A stretch of 64,000 nt of DNA from Diphasiastrum complanatum (GCA_029204225.1 CM055104.1:22379952-22443951), one strand, 5' to 3'. Shown: positions 51,896-63,593, numbered from the stretch's first letter. Translations and numbers: made by a program. Notes: generated by a model not told the origin, from the sequence alone.

Positions 51896-54000
51896 TGGTA
51901 TCAAAGCTAGATCATAGCTTTGGTAACTAGTTCAAGTCATTCATCTTCATTTCTAGATTTTCAATATCAAATTTGTCTACTTTGGATGAAATAAAAAGAT
52001 GGTGACAACTATCACTCATAGAAATTCTAAATGAGAGCGATTCTACAAGTGAAAGACTCTTTGGGAAGTTGTCGAAGGTACTAAGGTTAAGCCTATTGCA
52101 GATCTGACAACAATTATAGAACGGAAATAGAAGGATGGGAAGGCCTTCGCCCTCATCACTCTCAATATCAAACATAATCATGTCAGTCATATTCGAAACA
52201 CTCAAACTTCGTTAAAAGATTGTAATATTCTAAGCACTCTTTATGACATTAGAGATGTGACTGCCAAACTTCATTTGAGAAAAAAGTTTTTCTCATTCAA
52301 TATGGCTGCTTCAGATCTGATTACGAATCACTTGAACAACTTAAAAAATCTTCTTGAGCAAATGTTTGCAAGTAGTGCAGAAATCAACGATGATGATGTC
52401 GTCATGACTCTCCTATCAAGCCTTCTTGACTGACACCTATGAAAATTTGGTAATCATTATTTCTACTCAGCAAGGTCTTACATTAGCATGAGTTTTATCT
52501 ATGCTACTACAAGAAGAGATTCAAAAAAATAGATCTTCATTCTCTCATTTGGCACAAAATCAAAATCTCTTTATTTGAAGAAATTCAATAAGAAGAAGAA
52601 GTTGAACAATGTACATAAAGTACAGAAGCTGGATAATAATTCAAATTCAAAACAAGGCTCAAATTTAAATTCAGCTTCATCAAAATAAATTTTTTTTTTG
52701 CAGATATTGCAAACGAATCAAACATTCTCTGGAAGATTGTTGAATTCCCGAAATAAAAAAAGCAACAACAATGATAGTATGCTAATGTAGTAGAAGGTTT
52801 GAAAGACTTCAAAAAACGAAGCTGATGATGCAACATTTATGGCAAATGAAGAGTGACAATATGTCTATTTAGGTGCAACTCAAGCCAACAAAATCTATAT
52901 CATGAGTACAAGCTACGACTCAGAAGTATGTCTCATTAGGTAATAATAGGACTCACAATATCGATTTGCAATTTCAGGATGGTACTACTTTCCTTCCACA
53001 TGTTCTTCATGTTCAAGCTCTATCTACTTCTACTTTGGATGATAGAAATTTATTATGGCATTTCAAAATGGGTCATGTCAAACTTACTTGTCTTCAAAGT
53101 ATGTTAGAAAAAAGGATTGTTCGAGATCTCAAATGCAAAAATATTTCGATCGTATAGTTTTTCAAAGATGTATTGTAGCCAAGCATGCTAGAACTCCTTT
53201 GAAGTCTAATATGAAACACACATCCAAAGGCGTGTTAGATATTGTGCACAATGACATATGTGGACACATGCAAACTCTCTTGATAGGGGGAGCAAAATTC
53301 TTTATGACCTTCATTGACAATTATTCGAGGATGATAGTAGTCTATTTTTTTAATAAGAAATCAAAAGCCTTCAAGTATTTGCAGCAATTCAAGCAAGAAG
53401 CTGAGAATCAAACTTCCAAGAAAATCAAGCCAATTCGGACTGATGATGGAGGCGAATTCATTTCAACTGAATTCAAAGATTACTGCAAAGCTCATGAAAT
53501 TCTCATGCAGTATACCACCATCTATATTCCATAGTCGAATGGAGTGGCTGAATGTAAACATCGTACACTTGTCGAAAGTGCAAAAAATATGATTCTACAT
53601 GCAAGATTATCAAAGACTTTCTAGGCAGAAGCCATCTCGAGAGCTACATATCTTCAAAATTGACCTACAACCAAAGCCTTAATCTAAAAAACACCCAAAG
53701 AGGTGTGGAGAGATTCAAAACCTTCGGTAAGGCCTCGTTGAATTTTCGGTTGTATCTCCTTTGCACATATTCAGCAACACTTTGTAAGAAGCTAGATAGT
53801 ACTAGTTCTAAGTCTATCTTTATTGGACACTCTTTGAATCATAAAGCTTATAAGATTCACAATCCAATAATCAAGAAAATTACTTTTAGTAGAGATGTTA
53901 TCTTTCTCAAAGATTCATTTGTCAATCTCAAGGGAAAGGAGAAAGTTACACATGTGGAATCAATATCAAATATCGCATCAAACTTCGAATCTTGACTCTA
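51896..54000 (+). pseudogene. heavily decayed copia element
   Basis: The primer site TGGTATCAAAGC (51896-51907) is followed by gag remnants (DGDNYHSWKF, ILQVKDSLG, EGTKVKPIAD), the CCHC knuckle CRYCKRIKHSLEDC (about 52701) and pre-integrase LLWHFKMGHVK. An integrase core (53190-53600) then has acids in IVHNDICGH, IRTDDGGEFIS and SNGVAECKHRTL. Remnants of the end of integrase follow (SIFIGHSLNHKAYKI, ITFSRDVIF). Many stops and frameshifts. RT and RNase H are absent. Confidence 0.85.
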
Positions 54001-54499
54001 AATTAATCAATAATTTGAAGACAACTTGACACAAACCTCATGTTTTCTCTCCTCTCCAAAGCTAGGTGTTGTCAATCCCCCTAGCTCCTTGTCATGCAAA
54101 TGTAGTTTGTTCCCAAGGGATAGTGATGTTCTCCCTTTGCTTTGGCCTACAACCCACACTAATCTAACAAGCACCACTCAAGATCTACTCTCAACTAACT
54201 CTACACCAAACAATCCACAACTAATTTATGAAGGAAGTTAACTTTTAATCCAAGCAATGCAACAAGTAGCAAATTAAATAAAGGGAAAGCATTCACAAAA
54301 TAGTAAATACAATCAAAAGAGCAAATGCAAGGCTTCATTGATCCTTTTTGTGATCAATCCAGGTATCTGATTAAAATTAAAAGACCTAATCAAAAGAAAT
54401 GCATTGGCCTTAAAACAAAACTGATATTCTAGTTTGTCCTTCGTGAATTAGCCGCCTTCTGCCCGTTACACCCTGCCTTCAAGCTGCAGACCTTCGTAT
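54001..54499. other. no gene seen
   Basis: Unassigned AT-rich sequence after the copia remnant. Confidence 0.4.
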
Positions 54500-54930
54500 T
54501 TTGCCAAAAGACACTTTTGCAACTTTAAGGGCAAGTGTTGCCTTTTTAAGAACATGTGTCGCCTTTTTAAGGGCAGGTGCTTCTTTTTTCCGAAAGGCAA
54601 AAAAGTCAATTTTAGGGCATAAAACAGTTCTAAGGACAATGTCGCTTTTCTAAGGGCAAGTGTCACTTTTTCTCGAAAGGCAAAAAAGTCGACAGTAGTC
54701 CTAAAACTTCTCTAAGGCATTTTAGCGATAGTGTCACCTTTTTCCCGAAAGGCGAAAAAGCTGACCGTGAGGGCATAAACCAGTTCTAAGGCTAGTGGTG
54801 CATTTCTAAGGGCAAGTGTCACTTTTTTCTGAAAGGCGAAAAAATGCGACAATAGGCCAGAAAACATTTCTAAGGCATTTAAGGACAGTGTCGCCTTTTT
54901 TCCACAAATGCGAAAAATGCGACAGTGTCG
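54500..54930. repeat. tandem hairpin-forming repeats
   Basis: About four degenerate units of ~110-120 bp contain TTCTAAGGGCAAGTGTCAC, then TTTTTCCCGAAAGGCGAAAAA. The second part is a small inverted repeat (CCTTT-CGAAAGG). No coding meaning. Confidence 0.75.
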
Positions 54931-56340
54931 GGAAAAATCGCTAGAGTTATTTTCTAAGTGTTTTAGACCTAGGGATGAATTTTCCTCATGACCCAAAAAT
55001 GCGAACTGTGTGACGAAATAGTTCAAAAATGCAGACTGTGCAAAAACTAGTTAAAAATATGCAACAGGCCAAAAATACAAGGAAAAACAAAACAACCAAC
55101 AAGCAAAGAACAATTATGGAACCACTTTGAAGCTCTTCTGCAAATACTACAAACAAGCTGATTAGAAGTTTTAGGCAACTCCACAATGCAATGCACCACC
55201 CTAGTTTGATGATTATTGTACCCAAGACGAAGTGGTCATCGCGGTGACACAAACCCAGGGTTAGGCTTAAACAATGATGGGATATGATCCATGTATATTT
55301 TGATTGGTCTTTCAAGCTCAAACTCTTGAATTTGACTAACTTTGTGCTATGAGGAACAAATTGCGCATGTTGAAGAGCAGTTGCTTGGAGATGATTTGGA
55401 GCATCTTAGCGAGCTTCTACGATAAGGACCAAAAAGGAACACAAGCCAATGCTTGCATAACATACTACTATCACACTTGTCGAGGGGATCATTCCCAAGA
55501 TTCACACACCCTACCATTACAACCCACAAAACTCCAAGTGACACGAAATTGTGTGTACATACCTTTTAAATAGGAAAAGCATGAGAGGCGTTCATTTTGA
55601 ACAAATGAGGAAGAGGTTTTGTGATGATTCATGTTCAAAACAATTTGATACTTTGTAGTGTGGGCGCAGACCAAGCACCATCAATTTTGGTACCTTCAAG
55701 GGGTTGGTCGTTAAATCCGAAAAAACTTGCATACTAATGCATAACAACATTCAAACCATCAACATTGTGTATTTGGACTTGGAATTGGAGTTTTCTGGAG
55801 ATAGATACCGTCTGGGTTAAGAGATGCTCATGAATATGTACTCAAGTGTTGGATGAGTCGACCAATCAAACATCCACAATGTATATGCATGATCCGTTGA
55901 AACAAAAACTGTGATTTAGAAATTGCATGCTTTTTGCTCGGATGTGGATGTGCCACGTGCATTGAGTAATGAATGCCACGATGGTGGACGCAGGAAGTAA
56001 GAAAAAGGCAGCCAAATAATGCGTTGTGGCTTTGTAACTAAATTGAAGAATGAGAGGTGTGGCGTGGTGTGAGAATTTTTGAGAAGCCACATCCACAGTA
56101 GTAGTTTTGGTTTTTAAGTTTTTTTTTTTTGAAGGGAGGAAAAGGAATAACATTGATGTTCGAGTAACCATTCAATGGTTAAGTGTAAAAGTAAAAATTA
56201 GCAACAACAATAATAATAAGAAGGTAAGTGTTGTGTGTGTTTTATAGTCACTTTACTTACTATTAACTAGTAACACCAAGAAAGGAAAGGGAGGGGAAGT
56301 GGTAATAGGCAACAAGGCATGAAGCAAAAGAGAGGAGAGA
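54931..56340. other. no gene seen
   Basis: Unassigned sequence. It contains a G/C-richer patch at 55180-55330 and a T-run at 56110. No ORF resembles a known protein. Confidence 0.4.
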
Positions 56341-56352
56341 TGGTGATATTGA

Positions 56353-56404
56353 ATCATCCCATAAGTAAAGGTGGTGAAGGGTGTTGAGGGGAGGTAGAAA
56401 TAGA
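56353..56404 (+). promoter_or_regulatory. degenerate snRNA promoter (USE and TATA)
   Basis: Plant U-snRNA genes use an upstream element RTCCCACATCG near -70 and a TATA box near -30. Here ATCCCATAAGT lies at 56356-56366 (about -70) and TAGAAATA at 56395-56402 (about -30) relative to the U1 start at 56426. Positions fit and sequences are degenerate, so the promoter may be weak or dead. Confidence 0.4.
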
Positions 56405-56425
56405 AGCAACATGGCGTTGTTTAGC

Positions 56426-56538
56426 ATACTTACCTAGGCGGGGTCTATCGGTGATCGACAAGGCCGATGTCCTAGGGCTGCATGAGCCATTGCACTCCAG
56501 CTTGGGCATGCCCTTACATCTCCCCAAGTGGGAGAGTG
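56426..56538 (+). ncRNA. U1: U1 snRNA, 5' part (split gene)
   Basis: The segment begins ATACTTACCTAGGCGGGGTC, matching the U1 5' end that pairs with 5' splice sites, except that position 11 is A instead of G. Stem-loop II carries the U1A-binding loop ATTGCACTCC intact (56489-56498). The stem-loop I loop, normally GATCACGAAG, is altered to GATCGACAAG. CCCAAGTGGGAGAGTG corresponds to the stem III region. The gene is broken here by a solo LTR and resumes at 58104. U1 is the spliceosomal RNA that recognises 5' splice sites. With the insertion and base changes this copy is a pseudogene. Confidence 0.88.
56534..56538 (+). repeat. target-site duplication (left)
   Basis: GAGTG lies directly before the LTR start TGTTGAAAAT and is repeated at 58099-58103 after the LTR end. 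Confidence 0.85.
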
Positions 56539-58098
56539 TGTTGAAAATTGTCACTTCTCACTTGACATTGGTTCATGTAAATATTGATCAAACATTAGAA
56601 TATGTTGATGATATGATTTCACACGTGTGGAGCCTGTTCCCACGTGTGAAAGGATGTACTTTTCATGTTTGTATATATCCAAATTGATTTTGTATCATTC
56701 TAATTAGTGTGAACATGAAATGACTAGTTTTTAGTCAAGTTGACTAGTCACCTACAAATTAGCTTTTCCTTGCATGTGCATGAGTAAATGCTCCCACATG
56801 GCAAGTGGATGTTCACACGTGTGTATAGAGTACTAGAAGATAAGAGTTGACCATTTTCCTTAGATCCTATTTTGTAGAGAATATTCCTATATTCTAGGAG
56901 ACTAGCTTTTTGGACTTTAGTCATATTCTAGAAGGTCAACTATTGGATAAGGATCAAGGATGTGAAAGTACTGTACTTTAGGACCATAAATGGATCTACA
57001 AAAGATCCACAAGAGTGATTGGATGCTTGCTTAACAATCTATCAAAAAACTAGACACAAAAAAGTTGATCTAGATTGGCAATTTGACAAACAACAAGCAT
57101 TAACAATCAAAAGCATTGATAAACATTGAAATATGAGACCACACCTGTGTACTATAGGCTGTAGTACAACCTGAGAAACAAGTAGAAATTAATTTGGTTT
57201 CATTTGGATCACAAAAACTCAATGTACCTAGTGAACTAGCTTGAGATTGCCAATGAGCTCCAAAAATTTTCTTTCTTTTCACTATGGAGAGAGGGAATAC
57301 ATACCAAATTGGACTTCCTTCTTGAAGTTAGGTGGATTTCCAGCATGTAATAAGGAAGTTAACTCACTCTCCTTGACCTAAAATGAAACCCTAGTCTATT
57401 TCCTAGAGTTATGCTTGGTAGGTAGCTAGTTGGTCAAATTTTCACCTTTAACTTAGGTGTAGGTCCTATAAAGTAGGGATGACCACCAAATAGACATGAC
57501 CAACTCTCTTGACTTGACCTAACCTACATTAGGATGGGTTTCCCATGTGGCATCATGGCCTCACATGTGTGGGACCCACTTGTGTACACAATTTACACTA
57601 TTCTACATGGTTTTTGATCAAGCTAGATTTGCCAATTTTTGGCAATTCTTCACAAAGGATGGATAAAATGGATAGATCTGAGTGATGTGGCACTCTTCAC
57701 ACGTGTGAAGGCCTGCTGGACTGTACCAGACTCATGGATGTACTTGATCCATAAAAGGATCATCATTTTGCTAAGAAAATTGATGAGACTTTTGCACTCT
57801 ACACTTTTGTGAGATTTCTAGTCATTTGTCTTGTGATTTTTATGCATGATTGCTATCTAGTATCATTGTACTTGTTGTTCCAGGTGCAGGCCGTACAGTG
57901 GACAGTACTCCACACGTGTGAAGCCGCTCTCACTAAAAAATGATGTGTTGATCCATTGCTCTTGCTTAAATCCAAGTGTAGTGAATCTAGATCAAGATCT
58001 AATGTGTAGAACTTGATAGATTCATTGATTAAGCAACCAATAACTCTCTATGATTGTAAAGTACATCATTATTGTCCTAAAAACTGTAAAACTTATCA
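56539..58098 (+). mobile_element. solo LTR inside U1 snRNA gene
   Basis: A 1560-bp segment from TGTTGAAAATTGTC to TAAAACTTATCA is flanked by a 5-bp duplication, GAGTG. It has no gag or pol and no repeated ends, as expected of a solo LTR left by LTR-LTR recombination. Its right part shares AGGCCGTACAGTG and the CACACGTGTGAAGCC palindrome with the LTRs at 26.0 and 29.1-29.9 kb, so it is a related copia LTR family. Multiple CACGTG-type palindromes occur (56620, 56638, 56816, 57698, 57912). Confidence 0.88.
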
Positions 58099-58103
58099 GA
58101 GTG

Positions 58104-58152
58104 TACATCATAATTTCTGGTAGTGGGGGCTCGCATTCGTGCAGCCCCTTCC
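58104..58152 (+). ncRNA. U1: U1 snRNA, 3' part (split gene)
   Basis: After the second GAGTG the sequence resumes TACATCATAATTTCTGG, which holds the Sm site (AATTTCTGG, 58112-58120; the usual site has AATTTGTGG). The terminal stem-loop GTGGGGGCTCGCATTCGTGCAGCCCC follows. Joined to 56426-56538 the length is about 161 nt, right for plant U1. Confidence 0.88.
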
Positions 58153-58364
58153 CTCCCCCAATTCCAATTTCAATTCGAATTCTATCAATCTCAAAAAGTA
58201 TTCCAATTCCAATACCAATTCAATCAATCTCAAAAAGTAGTAGTAAACATCGCAACAGAACAATCAATCCAGAATCACACACATCAATCCCTTGGATTCC
58301 ACTGGATGTGTGGACACACAGAGTAGTAGAGTGTGATCAATAATTCAATGAATATATCATTTCA
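58153..58364. repeat. short CAATCTCAAAAAGTA repeats
   Basis: AATTCCAAT-rich sequence with two copies of CAATCTCAAAAAGTA (58185 and 58225). It is the 3' flank of the U1 gene. No gene seen. Confidence 0.5.
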
Positions 58365-58798
58365 TGCTCATAATTAGCTCCTTTGTTTGATCTTCCTTTG
58401 ATTACATTGGCTCTTAGAGGAACTTTATCTTGGTTGTCATAATGATCTTCATCAACGTGTCTGTCGATAAGGCCCAAGGAGAAATGTTGTTTGTAATGTA
58501 GCCTTGTTTGTTTGAAGTGGATTCCTACATTGCATCATAATTTTGTAAAGGATTGTGAGCAAAAGATTGATAAGTGGTTCTTTAGAGTCAAACAATGGAA
58601 CCTGCAACAAATTAAGAATAGCAATATTTTGATCTAAACCACATTGTTGCTTTGACGAATCCTTGAACATCTTTTTCTTTTCTTGATCCAATGCATAACA
58701 CATCATTGCTTGCATTGTTGAAGTTGAAAAAAAAATTTCCCCACATGAACAACAAGGATGATCTTGAAGACCACTAGATAGCGTTTAATGGATGTTTC
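58365..58798. repeat. 434-bp direct repeat, copy 1
   Basis: It runs from TGCTCATAA to GCGTTTAATGGATGTTTC and is about 93% identical by eye to 61008-61441. A minus-strand frame in both copies reads MQAMMCYALDQE, FKDSSKQQCGLDQN and LQVPLFDSKEPL, which may be part of a host exon. Copia RT begins exactly at its right end. Confidence 0.85.
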
Positions 58799-59870
58799 AG
58801 TCTCTATGGGCTAAAACAAGCACAAAGGTCTTGGTATGCAAGGCTCAACTCTTTTCTCATATCACTCGAATTTCATCTTAGTGATTATGATCCATCATTG
58901 TACATTAGGTTTGTAAATAACTCTTTAGTTATTCTTCTTAATTATGTAGATGACATAATTCTTAGTGGAAATAAGTTGGAGCTAGTTGAGGAAACAAAGT
59001 GTGCACTTGGTACTGAATTTAGAATGCAAGATCTGGGAATTCTTCACTACATCTTAGGCCTAGAAATTGACTTTTGGAAAGATCATGCTTTCATAAGTCA
59101 AAGTAGATACGCTCTTTCCATGCTTAAGAAATTTCAAATGAAAAATTTTGAAGGGCATGGATACTCCAATGGAGCATATTGTAAAAGTTCCTATAAAAGA
59201 GGATGAAAGATCCTTCAAGGACATCACTCTTTATAGGAGTCTTATTGGCTCCCTCATTTGGTTAACTGTAACTGGGCCATATTCAAGTTTTAGTGTGCAT
59301 AAATTAAGCCAGTTCATGCAGGATCCAAAGATTTGTCATTGGGAGTTGGCAAAAAGAATCTTGAGATATGTATCTTCCATCTTAGACTACAGATTGATCT
59401 ATAAAGGAGAAGATCTAACATTGGTTGCATTTTGAGACTCGGATTTTGCAGAAGACAAAGTGCATAGGAAATCCATGAGTGCATACACAATTTTTATTGG
59501 AGGAAATCTAGTTTCTTGGCTATCCAAGAAGCAAGCAACTATATCCTTGTCATCTTGTGAAGCAAAGTACAAAGCTCTTACAACTACCACAAAGAAGATG
59601 AAGACCTACCTATTATCAAGAATGATAATATCTTAGCTCAAGCTCTTGCAAACAATCATGTATTTCATGCAAGAAGCAAACATATCGAGGAGGTAGTACA
59701 CCACTTTGTAAGAGAGAAAGTGATCAAGAGAGAGATTTTGTTGGAGCACGTTGAATCATCATCTTGTGTTGCAGATCTACTCACAAAAAGATTGCTCAAG
59801 AACATGTTTGTCAAGTTAAGATCAAATCTTGGCTTAATCTCAAAGTCCATGGTGACTAGATAGATATATT
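58799..59870 (+). pseudogene. copia RT-RNase H fragment
   Basis: The fragment starts inside RT at SLYGLKQAQRSWY, includes the catalytic LLNYVDDIILSG, then MQDLGILHYILGLEI and a frameshift near 59150, then LYRSLIGSLIWLTVTGP and RNase H SWLSKKQATISLSSCEAKY, NNHVFHARSKHIE and LTKRLLKNMFVKLRSNLG. There are several stops, including a TGA before DSDFAEDK. The 5' part of the element is missing. A polypurine tract (TTTTAAGGAGGAG, 59869-59881) follows. Confidence 0.88.
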
Positions 59871-59881
59871 TTAAGGAGGAG

Positions 59882-60540
59882 TGTGAAGAATGGGAAAAGA
59901 TATCTTTCTATGTTCACTTTGGGGGCTATGCTCGTGTTATACTATTGTAAATATTTGAGGTATGTGAATTGAGCACATTACATTGTAGAATAGGTCGAGT
60001 TTGTATTAGGTAGAATTAGATGTGTTGGCATGCAAAATGTTAGGTGACATGCAAAGTTAGGTAGAATGAATCTACACATGTCTAGTTTATCTAGGATAAT
60101 GATATTCAATTCTTGCCACATCATGCATGTACTTTGAGATGTGGACTATGAAAGTAGAGTTAACTAAAAGATGTGGAGCAAACTTTGGACACTTGGAAAT
60201 CCACCTTGGAACTCAAGCCTCATGATGTAGGGATTTTTGGATAGTTTTCCATATTGTGAATTTTGATGACAATAGAGGATTCATTCTCTAAAAGAGTATT
60301 GTTGGTTGTACATTCTCTCTCTATCCGAGAGCAAGATGATTTCTCCATAATGAACACATAGAAACTATTTTGGTCATTATGTCTCATGAATACTTAGATT
60401 TTTGAGCCTATGATATGCTATTGTGCTCTCATCTTGAATTGTCATGCTAATTTGTTGTTTGATCAATCATGTGCAATCACAACACCTCATAAGATCCATT
60501 AAAGGTGTGTTGAGAAGTTCACACGTGCCAAAACTTCACA
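59882..60540 (+). repeat. 3' LTR of copia fragment
   Basis: It begins TGTGAAG right after the polypurine tract and the nearest matching end is CTTCACA at 60540, a perfect 7-base inverted terminus. Length 659 bp. TTCACACGTGCC near the end again carries a CACGTG core. Confidence 0.65.
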
Positions 60541-61007
60541 GATAAGACCTGTTAAAAGAGAAGACCTTAACACTTCCTTAAATTGACAATGAGGTTGACT
60601 AAATCAAATAGTACAACTTGGATCATACCAAGGAGAGTGACCTCGACAATACTAAAGTACGATGATAGATTAAAATAAATATAGTGAATGATGTTTAACG
60701 TTTAGATTTTGAAAATATTGAGATAGCATGGTCTAATAAGATGAGATAGCTAGCGATACTAATCTGGTGAGAATAAACGATGAACTAATGCATCAAGGGT
60801 TGTTCCCTACCTCAAGTGGAAGGTGCCCCCACAAGAGAGAGGGTTGATATACAAGAATGATCGAGTTAGAGTCCATTGTGATTCATATTTCTTACATTGT
60901 ACAACCATCTGTTCTCATCTCATAAAAATGATAAAGGGTGATTAGCTTTGAAAGGAGACTAGTAGCAAAAATTGGATATACTTTTAGCTATTATTGTAAA
61001 TCTGCAC
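60541..61007. other. no gene seen
   Basis: Unassigned sequence between the LTR end and the second copy of the 434-bp repeat. GATAAGACCTGTTAAAAG at 60541 recurs in altered form near 62022 (AGATAAGACATGTTAAAAG), each followed by AACACTTCCTTAAATTGACAAT. Confidence 0.5.
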
Positions 61008-61441
61008 TGCTCATAAATAACCCCTTTGTTTGATCTTCCTTTTGATTACATTGGCTCTTAGAAGAACTTGATCTTGGTTGTCATAATAATCTTCACCAAC
61101 GTGTCCGCCGATAAGGCCAAGGAAAAATGTTGTTTGTAATGTAGCCTTGTTTGCTTGAAGTGGATTCCTACATTGCATCATAATTTTGTAGAGGAATATG
61201 TGCAAGAGATTGACTAGTGGTTCTTTAGAGTCAAACAATGGAACCTGCAACAAATTAAGAATAGCAATATTTTGATCTAAACCACATTGTTGCTTTGACG
61301 AATCCTTGAACATCCCTTTTCTTTCTTGATCCAATGCATAACACATCATTGCTTGCATTGTTGAAGCTGAAGAAAAAATTTCCCCACATGAACAGAAAGG
61401 ATGATCTTGAAGGCCACTAGATAGCGTTTAATGGATGTTTC
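61008..61441. repeat. 434-bp direct repeat, copy 2
   Basis: Partner of 58365-58798. Minus-strand reading continues without a break in sense across its right edge into 61442-61549 (ETSIKRYLVAFKII), so this copy probably lies in its original context and copy 1 is the derived one. Confidence 0.85.
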
Positions 61442-61734
61442 TTCACTAAGCTGCATATTAGACAATACCAAACAAAATGTCTCATTATATGCCTTCATAA
61501 CAACCGATACCAAGAATACATATAATAATCTGTGAAAATTTCTATACACACAACTCTTTGAAATCTTTCCATGGATGACGTAGCACTATTGTCATTGATC
61601 GATGGCTTTTCCTCTAGAGTAAGATGTTGTCAATGTCATCTTGCCTTGATCAAAACTTGAATATAATTGTAATTCCAATTTCAATGGACATTTTTAGTTA
61701 GCCATATTCCCTGAACTTGAGACTCCCCTTAGCT
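61442..61734 (-). other. possible exon upstream of repeat copy 2
   Basis: The minus strand gives MKAYNETFCLVLSNMQLSEE, running through ETSIKRYLVAFKIIL into the repeat. No family recognised. The rest of the interval has nothing visible. Confidence 0.3.
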
Positions 61735-61970
61735 TCAGTTATTCAAATCATTCGAAATCAAATGGTTAGATGGAGAGGATTAATCAAATGATGGAGGATA
61801 TGTTGAGAGCATATGTCTCATTGAGAAATGTACCTTCCATTGATTGAGTTTGCTTGTAACAATAATAATTCAACTAGATATAGTCCATCCATGCATGTGT
61901 ACGGATTCCAACTATGTTCACTTGTTAATGTTGAATTAGGATCTGTTCATGTTAACAAAGAAATGGATTT
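61735..61970 (+). pseudogene. gypsy integrase fragment
   Basis: The translation gives MERINQMMEDMLRAYV, then FACNNNNSTRYSPSMHVYG, corresponding to the conserved integrase C-terminal core of gypsy elements (the RVNQ-LEDMLRAYV and FAYNN stretches). Frameshift between the two parts; nothing on either side belongs to it. Confidence 0.8.
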
Positions 61971-63593
61971 CTTGTGATATATGCATGAAATGCTCCAACC
62001 CTAGTTGTAGGTTGATCAAGTATAGATAAGACATGTTAAAAGCGAAGGCTAAGCTTAACACTTCCTTAAATTGACAATCATATCATTTGCCAAAAAAAAT
62101 TTGTTTTAGCCAATTTAATGCACGTCGTGCATAACAATCAGCAGTAATTAGCTAACAGAAAGTAAACGTAAATTTAAAAAAAAAAACTTCAGTCATACAA
62201 GTGAGTAACATAGAATATGCGTCACATGTTATTCGATGTAAAGGTTTTGCTGGGTAGCAAACGATCAAATTTCAGTTTCAGCTTGCATAAAAAAAATGTT
62301 CATGTATACAATATTCCCAAAAGTATCAGCATGTAAGGTACAGTTGGTCATAGCCACATAATGTAGCATGATCTATTGCTTATATAGAAGTGTAAACAGC
62401 AAAATACCAACAAACATTACCTACGTATGAGAGCACATAAGTAATAGATACAATCATTACAACCAGTCAATGTTATTTAAGCATGAAGATCAGCCATGAG
62501 GCAAGCCAATATATAAGCATCATCACCAATGAAAAGGTGTTATTGAACTATAAAAATCAGCCATGATCAATGTAGATAAAACCATTCCAACCAGGTAGCA
62601 ATTGACCATAAACTTCTGAGTCAACATCATTACGCCATAAGTATGAAAATCAGTAATGGCATTTCTCCTGGTCATTAAGAGGTAGAAGTAAAACCAGCTA
62701 GTCCAATACACCGATAGCGGGTTATGTGAACATAAGGCAGCACCCGTTACGACTATTCATTTCAGCTGTAGGGATGACAATTGCTACCAGTACCTTGAAT
62801 GACAAGGTATCAACAACAACTATCAAGTGCCTACCAGATAATTAAGATTTCCATTGTAGAACATTTTTACACCACTTCGATATTAAATTGCAAATAAAGA
62901 ACACTCAACAGTAATGACATTTGGTAGAACATCCATCTTACCTATCGAAAAGACAATACTACTAAGGAATCAACTATGCCAAAGTATCATCTGCCAAGTA
63001 AAAATTCCTCAATTATAGCTTCAGCCAACTGTGCAGGTGAGGTAAAGTCCCGCGACAAAAATTATCCAATGCATAAGTTCTACTAAATATCATATTTCAG
63101 GTTCAAATTATGTCTAACCACAAATGGCCATGTAGCAGAAAGTACGGTATTGTTGGTAGTAACCACACCCCCTTCAGATGAAAAAGTGCACGGCAATAAG
63201 AAACCAACTCATGATCTCATATTAAACCTAAGAGCAGCAAAGTAAAAGTGCAAAGAACCACTACCAGTCAATGCCAATGAGATATAAAAATCCCCAATGA
63301 AACTTGTCATCAATTTCTTACAAACACAAATCAGGAACAAGTGCCACTGACGCTTAACAATCAATAGTAGCCCAAGTGGGAAAACGTTTACCACTAAACA
63401 TTTGATAACAATTTTAGAACGACATCAATACAACAGCAGCAAGCCTTAAGTGGTATTGGCCTAGCAGAAGGCTGACATTAAGTAGAAATAGAGCCCTAAG
63501 CCTATGTAAAGCAATAGCATTCTATCTCTTATCATAAAATCAGCTGTGCATTTGACAAGAAGATGTCAAACTACTGCCAACACCTAGAAAGTA
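61971..63593. other. no gene seen; degenerate dispersed repeats
   Basis: AT-rich sequence. Short related phrases such as ATGAAGATCAGCCATGA, TAAAAATCAGCCATGATCA, TATGAAAATCAGTAATGG and TATAAAAATCCCCAATGA recur at 62480, 62540, 62640 and 63280, suggesting a decayed tandem or dispersed repeat. No coding sequence recognised. Confidence 0.45.

Noticed and set aside
56480-56505. Alu or 7SL RNA resemblance (CCATTGCACTCCAGC)
   Set aside because: The stretch is the U1A-binding loop of U1 snRNA. The U1 5' end and 3' stem-loop around it explain it fully.
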